Assembly: GCA_902494565.1 (NCBI GenBank)
Contig: CABUTN010000070.1
Location: forward strand, 1 to 5,270
Direction of reading: 5' to 3'
DNA: 5,270 nucleotides
Origin: an uncultured Collinsella sp.
Lineage (GTDB): Bacteria > Actinomycetota > Coriobacteriia > Coriobacteriales > Coriobacteriaceae
The translations under genes and the position numbers were made by a program. How positions within the stretch are numbered: the first letter of the stretch is position 1; each line of letters opens with the position of its first letter. Positions 1 through 3,710 of the stretch are shown here, piece after piece. The notes below the pieces were generated by a model. That model ran no database searches. It was not told where the DNA came from and saw only the letters and a program-made list of their open reading frames with translations.

Positions 1-29
1 AAAGGCGCCCCGGCCGAAACCGGGGCGCC
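1..29 (-). terminator. Intrinsic terminator after fruK
   Basis: A perfect 10-bp GC-only stem (4-13 with 20-29) with a six-base loop lies 28 bases past the fruK stop codon. On the minus strand the stem is followed by TTT up to the window edge, so the rest of the U-tract cannot be seen. Position and stem strength make it the likely end of the ptsH-ptsI-fruK transcript. Confidence 0.85.
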
Positions 30-57
30 GCATGCGCACGAATGTGTCGCGTTTCGA

Positions 58-990
58 TTACTGACGATCGAGCTTGCGGACAGCAACGCGCTTGCTGTAC
101 TCATCGACGTGACCGAAGTCGCCGATGCCGACGGACTCGGCAACGTTGGCGCCGGTGGCCATAGCGAGCTTCATGGCCTCCTCGACGTTGTCGCGATCCC
201 TGTACCACTTGTGCAGGAACGCAGCAAGGGTGCAGTCGCCGGCGCAGACGGAAGAGACCAGCTTGATGTTGAACTCACGCTTGGCGTACCAGATGTCCTC
301 GCCGTTGGAGAAGTAAGCGTCGCCGCGGCTACCACGGGTGAGCAGCACGTTCTGAACGCCGGCGTCGTGAGCCATCTTCATGGCAACGCGGACCTCGTCG
401 TCGGTGTCAACCGGCACGCCGAAGATGGCCTTCATCTCGTGATGGTTCGGCTTGATGAGCAGCGGCTTCTTGTGAGCGAGCTCCTTGAGCTTATCGGAGG
501 ACAGGTCCAGGACGACGTCGGCGCCACGGGCCTGAGCGTGCTCCATGACCTGAGCGAGGAAGTCAGGCGTAGCTTTGGGAGGCACGGAGCCGGAAACGAT
601 CAGGCACTCGAGATCGCCCGCGGTGTCCAGGATGTTGTAGAGCTCCTCCTGGTGCTGCGGCGTGATCGGAGCACCCGGGTTCAGGATGCCGTACTCGTGC
701 TGGCCATCGTTGACGTAGGTGTTAATGCGCGTGATACCGTCGGTCCAGACCGGGCGGCAGAGGCAACCCAGGTTCATGACCTCCTCGACGATGAACTTGC
801 CCGTGAAGCCAGCGAAGAAGCCGAGCGCGACGGTGTCGACGCCCATCTTCTTAAAGGCGAAGGACACGTCGAGGCCCTTGCCGTTAGCCGTGTAGCTGGC
901 CGAGCCGGTGCGGACGTTCTCGTCGGGCTCGAGCGGAGAGCTCGAAACCGTCATGTCGACAGCCGGGTTAGCGGTTAGCGTGTAGAACAT
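58..990 (-). CDS. fruK: 1-phosphofructokinase (PfkB/ribokinase family)
   Basis: This 310-aa protein is a PfkB-fold sugar kinase, most likely the cytoplasmic enzyme that uses ATP to turn fructose-1-phosphate into fructose-1,6-bisphosphate. Visible landmarks in order are the N-terminal TANPAVD (6-12; family usual TLNPAxD), NGKGLDVS (36-43, substrate-binding GGKGxN motif), TRIN (87-90), NPGAPIT (104-110), SGSVPP (133-138), KPNHHE (180-185) and CAGDC (249-253) with catalytic base Asp252. Length is normal. The start is supported by an AGGGGG Shine-Dalgarno 8 bases upstream. It is the last gene of the ptsH-ptsI-fruK series, 74 bases after ptsI. The family cannot be told from tagatose-6-phosphate kinase by motif alone; the neighbouring fructose permease favours FruK. 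Three motif positions deviate: Asn36 replaces the first Gly of GGKG, Asp41 replaces the usual Asn, and Cys249 replaces the first Gly of GAGD. I expect it to be active because Asp252 is kept. Confidence 0.85.
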   Translation of the reverse strand: MFYTLTANPAVDMTVSSSPLEPDENVRTGSASYTANGKGLDVSFAFKKMGVDTVALGFFAGFTGKFIVEEVMNLGCLCRPVWTDGITRINTYVNDGQHEYGILNPGAPITPQHQEELYNILDTAGDLECLIVSGSVPPKATPDFLAQVMEHAQARGADVVLDLSSDKLKELAHKKPLLIKPNHHEMKAIFGVPVDTDDEVRVAMKMAHDAGVQNVLLTRGSRGDAYFSNGEDIWYAKREFNIKLVSSVCAGDCTLAAFLHKWYRDRDNVEEAMKLAMATGANVAESVGIGDFGHVDEYSKRVAVRKLDRQ

Positions 991-1000
991 TTACAGTACC

Positions 1001-1047
1001 CCCTGTATATGTGAGGGCCGCGTGGCCGGCCCATTCCAACCACGCGG
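1001..1047 (-). promoter_or_regulatory. Overlapping hairpins in the ptsI-fruK gap, next to the fruK RBS
   Basis: On the minus-strand RNA a perfect 8-bp stem CCGCGUGG/CCACGCGG (1040-1047 with 1018-1025) competes with a perfect 6-bp stem GGGCCG/CGGCCC (1027-1032 with 1015-1020). The last CCCU of this block (1014-1017) can also pair with AGGG (1001-1004) inside the fruK Shine-Dalgarno. No U-run follows, so this is not an intrinsic terminator. It could stabilise the 3' end of the ptsI message or modulate fruK translation. The pairings are seen; the function is inference. Confidence 0.4.
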
Positions 1048-1064
1048 TTACCTCTGATACCAAA

Positions 1065-2774
1065 TTAGCGAGCTGCGGACTCGAGCAGTGCCTTGACCTC
1101 GGCGGCGGTGTTGCAGGCGAGCGCCTTCTCGGCGAGCTCGTCGCACTCGGCCTTGGTCCACTGGCTGATGGTCTTGCGGGCGCGCAGGATGGACGGAGCG
1201 CTCATCGAGAACTCCTCCAGGCCCCAGCTGATCAGCAGCGGCTCGAGCAGCGGATCGGCAGCGGCCTCGCCGCACATACCGACCATGATGCCGGCCTTCA
1301 CACCGCTCTCGATGATGTTCTTGAGCGAGCGAAGCACGGCGGGATAGTACACCTGGTACAGGTTGGAGATGGTGTCGTTGCCACGGTCGGCGCACATGGT
1401 GTAGCCGATCAGGTCGTTGGTGCCGATGGAGAAGAAGTCGGCGACCTCGGCCAGACGGTCTGCGAGCAGCGAAGCGGCGGGCGTCTCGACCATGATGCCG
1501 ACCTCGATGTTCTCGTTGAACTTGCGACCCTCTTCGGTCAGCTCGGCCTTGCACTGCTCGACAAGCTCCTTGACAGCCAAGACCTCCTCGACGCAGGTGA
1601 CGAGCGGGATCATGATCTTGACGTCACCGAAGGCGCTGGCGCGCAGCAGAGCGCGGAGCTGGACCTTGTACTGGTCGGGATTGGCCAGGCAGTAACGCAC
1701 GGCGCGGAAGCCCATGAAAGGGTTGTCTTCCTTGACCATGTGCAGATACGGAATCTCCTTGTCGCCACCCACATCGAGCGTGCGGATGATGACCGGAGCA
1801 CCCTTGAGCGCGCTGGCGACCTTACGGTAGGCGTTGAACTGCTCCTCCTCGGAAGGAAGCTCAGAAGAGTCCATGAACAGGAACTCGGAGCGGAACAGAC
1901 CGATAGCCTCGGCGTCGTGATCGAGCGCGTTGGGCACGTCATCGGGGTTACCGATGTTGCAGGCGATGATCTTCTTGATGCCATCGGCAGTCACGGACGG
2001 CTTGCCACGGAAGGCCTCGAGGGCTGCCTTCTCAGCAGCGAAGGCCTCGGCCTTGGCGGTGTAGGCAGCGAGCGTCTCCTCGTCGGGATCGGCCTCGACG
2101 ATACCCTTGCCACCGTCGACGACAACGGTCATGCCATTGCGCAGAGCGGTGCAGCTGTTGGAAACCGAAAGGACAGCCGGGATCTCGAGGGCGCGCGCAA
2201 TAATCGCGGAGTGCGACGTGCGGCCACCGGTCTCGGTGACGATACCGGCAACGTGGGCCTTATCGATCGTGGCAGTCATGGACGGCGTGAGGTCGTGCAC
2301 GACAACGACGGTGTTCTCGGGCAGGACGGAGAGGTCGACGACCTCCTTGCCCAGCAGCTCGGCCAGAATACCGGTACGGATGTCGGCGATGTCGGCCGCG
2401 CGCAGACGGAACATCTCGTCGTCCATGGACAGGAACATGTTCTCGAACATGGTCGAGGTGTCCATGAGCGCCTGCTCGGCGCAGGTGCCGCCGTCAATGG
2501 CGGCGTTGATGGCGTCGGTCATGCCCGGGTCCTGAGCCAGGACAATGTGTCCGCTCATGATCTCGGCCTCGGCCTCGCCCACCGTCTCCTTCATGTGGTC
2601 GGCCTGAGCCTGGGTCTTCTCGCAGAAGACCGAAAGAGCGGACTGATAGCGCTCCTTCTCTGCTGCCGAATCAGCAACCTCGTGCGGCTCAAACGTCAAG
2701 TCGGGATCGACGGCAACCATGACGGTGCCGATACCGATGCCCTCGGAAGCGTTGACTCCCTGATACATTCCCAT
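1065..2774 (-). CDS. ptsI: PTS Enzyme I (phosphoenolpyruvate-protein phosphotransferase)
   Basis: This 569-aa cytoplasmic protein takes phosphate from PEP onto a histidine and passes it to HPr, driving every PTS permease in the cell. Domains in order are the N-terminal and HPr-binding/phosphohistidine region (about 1-225) and the C-terminal PEP-binding TIM barrel (about 240-569). Visible sites are the phospho-His188 in GGRTSHSAIIAR, Arg295 in GLFRSEF, Arg331 in RTLD, Glu430 in GIMVETPAAS, Asn453-Asp454 in SIGTND, and Cys501 in GMCGEA. All fall one residue from the E. coli numbering, which supports this start. The Shine-Dalgarno GGAG lies 6 bases upstream. A second ATG two codons later (2766-2768) is equally plausible and gives 567 aa. 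A longer in-frame start at 2822 would cover the Shine-Dalgarno and a terminator U-tract, and is rejected. One oddity is Gly457, where the family signature has Gln (DLxQYT). It lies 127 bases after ptsH and 74 before fruK. Confidence 0.95.
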   Translation of the reverse strand: MGMYQGVNASEGIGIGTVMVAVDPDLTFEPHEVADSAAEKERYQSALSVFCEKTQAQADHMKETVGEAEAEIMSGHIVLAQDPGMTDAINAAIDGGTCAEQALMDTSTMFENMFLSMDDEMFRLRAADIADIRTGILAELLGKEVVDLSVLPENTVVVVHDLTPSMTATIDKAHVAGIVTETGGRTSHSAIIARALEIPAVLSVSNSCTALRNGMTVVVDGGKGIVEADPDEETLAAYTAKAEAFAAEKAALEAFRGKPSVTADGIKKIIACNIGNPDDVPNALDHDAEAIGLFRSEFLFMDSSELPSEEEQFNAYRKVASALKGAPVIIRTLDVGGDKEIPYLHMVKEDNPFMGFRAVRYCLANPDQYKVQLRALLRASAFGDVKIMIPLVTCVEEVLAVKELVEQCKAELTEEGRKFNENIEVGIMVETPAASLLADRLAEVADFFSIGTNDLIGYTMCADRGNDTISNLYQVYYPAVLRSLKNIIESGVKAGIMVGMCGEAAADPLLEPLLISWGLEEFSMSAPSILRARKTISQWTKAECDELAEKALACNTAAEVKALLESAAR

Positions 2775-2785
2775 TCCTCTCTCCG

Positions 2786-2821
2786 TGTCATGTGATAAAG
2801 CGTTTTGCCATATCCATGACA
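2786..2821 (-). promoter_or_regulatory. 7-bp inverted repeat and weak promoter-like boxes before ptsI
   Basis: The arms TGTCATG and CATGACA (2815-2821 and 2786-2792 read on the minus strand) are perfect inverted repeats with a 22-base spacer. The downstream arm ends one base before the ptsI Shine-Dalgarno. The same segment contains TTGTCA (2817-2822), 17 bases from TTTATC (2794-2799), a weak sigma-70-like pair matching the -35 consensus at 5 of 6 bases and the -10 at only 3 of 6. It may be a leader hairpin, an operator, or chance; a promoter internal to the operon is possible but weakly supported. Confidence 0.25.
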
Positions 2822-2856
2822 AAAGAGCGCAGCTACCTTACAACAGGTCACTGCGC
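2819..2856 (-). terminator. Terminator-like attenuator between ptsH and ptsI
   Basis: The minus-strand RNA forms GCGCAG/CTGCGC (2851-2856 with 2827-2832), then a U·G wobble and one mismatch, then ACCU/AGGU (2845-2848 with 2835-2838) closed by a six-base loop. UCUUUU follows immediately. The stem is imperfect and the U-tract short, so partial termination is more likely than complete. ptsI and fruK would be served by read-through, giving more HPr than Enzyme I, as cells usually need. The structure is seen; the strength is inferred. Confidence 0.55.
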
Positions 2857-2901
2857 CCCCAAATATGAACTTAGTTGTTCAACATGCGACCCGTTTGAGT
2901 T

Positions 2902-3165
2902 CTACTCGCCAAGACCGCTCTTGATGAGCTCGATGGCAGCAGCCAGAGCCTCGGCCTCGTCAGCGCCGTCGCACTTGACCTCGACCTCGGTGCCGCAGGG
3001 GATACCAGCAGCCATGAGGGCCATCGGGGACTTGCCGTTGACCTCCTTCTCGGGGGTAACGACCGTCACGTCACAGGCATACTTGCCCATGGTGGAGGCG
3101 AACAGACCAGCCGGACGCATGTGCAGACCCTGAGGATTAACGAGGGTAGCCTTCTCAGAAACCAT
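2902..3165 (-). CDS. ptsH: Phosphocarrier protein HPr
   Basis: This 87-aa cytoplasmic protein carries phosphate from Enzyme I to the EIIA domains of PTS permeases. The active site NPQGLHMRPAG has His15 at the classical position, with Arg17 after it. Ser46 sits in NGKSPM, the position targeted by HPr kinase/phosphorylase in Firmicutes, but residue 47 is Pro rather than the Ile of Bacillus HPr. Length is exactly that of the family. The start is fixed by a strong AAAAAGGAG Shine-Dalgarno 6 bases upstream; an in-frame ATG 19 codons earlier would translate through this Shine-Dalgarno and add residues with no HPr counterpart. It is the first gene after the fruA terminator, so it probably has its own promoter, and its leader can fold over the ribosome site. 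The stop is TAG. Confidence 0.96.
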   Translation of the reverse strand: MVSEKATLVNPQGLHMRPAGLFASTMGKYACDVTVVTPEKEVNGKSPMALMAAGIPCGTEVEVKCDGADEAEALAAAIELIKSGLGE

Positions 3166-3168
3166 AGT

Positions 3169-3215
3169 TGACTCCTTTTTGTGTTTAACCCCTGTCATGC
3201 ATGTGGCAGGAGTCA
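3169..3215 (-). promoter_or_regulatory. ptsH leader: RBS-sequestering hairpin with a competing alternative
   Basis: In the minus-strand RNA, UGACUCCU (3208-3215) is perfectly complementary to AGGAGUCA (3169-3176), which contains the ptsH Shine-Dalgarno; the loop is 31 bases. The same upstream segment can instead pair locally: GACUCCUG (3207-3214) with CAGGGGUU (3187-3194), eight pairs including two G·U wobbles, with a 12-base loop. The two folds exclude each other. The local one forms first during transcription and would leave the Shine-Dalgarno open. Both pairings are seen in the sequence; a regulatory role is inferred. The loop does not match a riboswitch class I recognise. Confidence 0.45.
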
Positions 3216-3229
3216 GATTCACGACGTTG

Positions 3230-3235
3230 TTTATA
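3230..3235 (-). promoter_or_regulatory. Candidate -10 box of the ptsH promoter
   Basis: TATAAA, 5 of 6 to the sigma-70 -10 consensus, lies in the most AT-rich part of the gap. It predicts a start of transcription near 3223 and a leader of about 57 bases, which would begin just before the sequestering arm at 3215. No good -35 hexamer lies 16-18 bases upstream, so an activator may be needed or the call may be wrong. The flanking GTTT and AAAC (ends of 3229-3251) form a short inverted pair that could be part of an operator. Confidence 0.3.
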
Positions 3236-3298
3236 TTAACTCACATCAAACGGTTTTTCATTATGTTTCAGACGAATTATTGGACAGATGTGTTTGTC

Positions 3299-3461
3299 TT
3301 CCGCTTGCTCGCCCACAGGGGCCCGCGCGCGGCCTGTGAGATTTCCTGCTCTACAGTCCTGCTCGCACGAAGAGCACATTAAGTGCTCTTCGGCTCGTGC
3401 GGAACTCGCGATAAATCTCACAGGCCGCGCGCGGGCCCCTGTGGGCGAGCAAGCTGCGGAA
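3299..3461. repeat. Large nested inverted repeat (42-bp perfect arms)
   Basis: Bases 3303-3344 and 3413-3454 are perfect reverse complements over 42 bp, very GC rich in the middle (GGGGCCCGCGCGCGGCC). With a 3-base bulge (3453-3455) the match continues as TTCCGC/GCGGAA to 3299 and 3461. The 68-base centre contains a second hairpin: CGAAGAGCAC (3368-3377) pairs with GTGCTCTTCG (3383-3392) around a five-base loop, with a further short GCAC/GTGC extension. A 7-base direct repeat CCTGCTC occurs at 3345 and 3358. There is no transposase, no clear target duplication, and no T-run that would make it a terminator. A MITE-like insertion or a structured RNA are the main options. Confidence 0.9.
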
Positions 3462-3557
3462 ACCCAGTCGGTCCAAAGTAATGTCGGCTGAAAAGAATTC
3501 TGGCTGATGATCTGTTCGCGACAAGGACTCGATAGGCGGTCCCCTCTATGCCCTTTT

Positions 3558-3630
3558 ATAAGTTGCGGTGAAATAGGGACTGAATTTGGGGTTGAATCGT
3601 TTAAACAGTCCCTATTTCACCGCAACATAT
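3558..3630. repeat. 21-bp perfect inverted repeat element (REP/MITE-like)
   Basis: Bases 3562-3582 and 3606-3626 are perfect reverse complements over 21 bp with a 23-base AT-rich centre. Beyond one A/A mismatch, ATA/TAT extends the match. The arms contain the core AATAGGGACTG / CAGTCCCTATT. Neither strand has a T-run after the stem, so it is not an intrinsic terminator, and the fruA terminator lies just beside it. It resembles the short palindromic elements mobilised by IS200-like/RAYT transposases elsewhere, but that relation is only an inference from form. Confidence 0.85.
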
Positions 3631-3636
3631 TTGAGG

Positions 3637-3674
3637 ATGAAAAAGGCGGAGGCCCTGGAGAGGGACTCCGCCTT
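3637..3674 (-). terminator. Intrinsic terminator after fruA
   Basis: A perfect 9-bp stem (3643-3651 with 3666-3674) followed inward by a G/A mismatch and 4 more pairs closes on a four-base loop. On the minus strand the stem runs into five T residues (CGCCTTTTTCATC). It starts 36 bases after the fruA stop codon. It should separate fruA transcription from the ptsH unit. Confidence 0.88.
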
Positions 3675-3710
3675 ATATACAGTGGGCGATGTTATTCGCG
3701 TACCGTGGAA

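Larger units (their letters stand above)
3166..3710. other. Gene-free region between fruA and ptsH
   Basis: These 545 bases contain no believable gene. Reading from fruA towards ptsH they hold the fruA terminator, a 21-bp inverted repeat element, about 95 bases (3462-3557) in which I see nothing definite, a large nested inverted repeat, and an AT-rich stretch with the probable ptsH promoter and leader. Short open frames across the large repeat exist only because the two arms are reverse complements of each other, and they resemble no protein. The region separates the permease from the ptsH-ptsI-fruK unit. Confidence 0.8.

Noticed and set aside
109..978. 289-codon open frame on the plus strand opposite fruK
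   Set aside because: Same antisense effect: biased composition, no family motif, and it lies wholly within a clear kinase gene.
1011..2795. 594-codon open frame on the plus strand opposite ptsI
   Set aside because: It is the antisense reading of a GC-rich gene whose codon pattern keeps stops rare. It is low complexity (Asp/Gly/Leu/Val), has no recognisable motif, and ptsI is unambiguous.
2775..2822. Longer Enzyme I starting at 2822
   Set aside because: It would begin within the attenuator U-tract and read through the Shine-Dalgarno. The start at 2774 or 2768 matches the family N-terminus.
2902..3222. Longer HPr starting at 3222
   Set aside because: The extra 19 residues would be translated through the strong Shine-Dalgarno and have no counterpart in HPr. 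The start at 3165 puts His15 and Ser46 at their standard positions.
3239..3247. CRP-like TGTGA half-site near the ptsH promoter
   Set aside because: Only one half-site is present, with no matching TCACA at the proper spacing, so it is too weak to call.
3303..3454. Invertible promoter switch flanked by the 42-bp repeats
   Set aside because: The 68-base segment between the arms is itself largely a hairpin and shows no promoter, so inversion would change little. No recombinase gene is in view.
3299..3461. Intrinsic terminator or retron-like RNA for the large hairpin
   Set aside because: No T-run follows the stem on either strand, and there is no reverse transcriptase gene in the window.
3236..3491. 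Short open frames on both strands across the large palindrome
   Set aside because: They yield matching peptides from opposite strands only because the arms are reverse complements. Neither has a convincing ribosome site or a recognisable domain.
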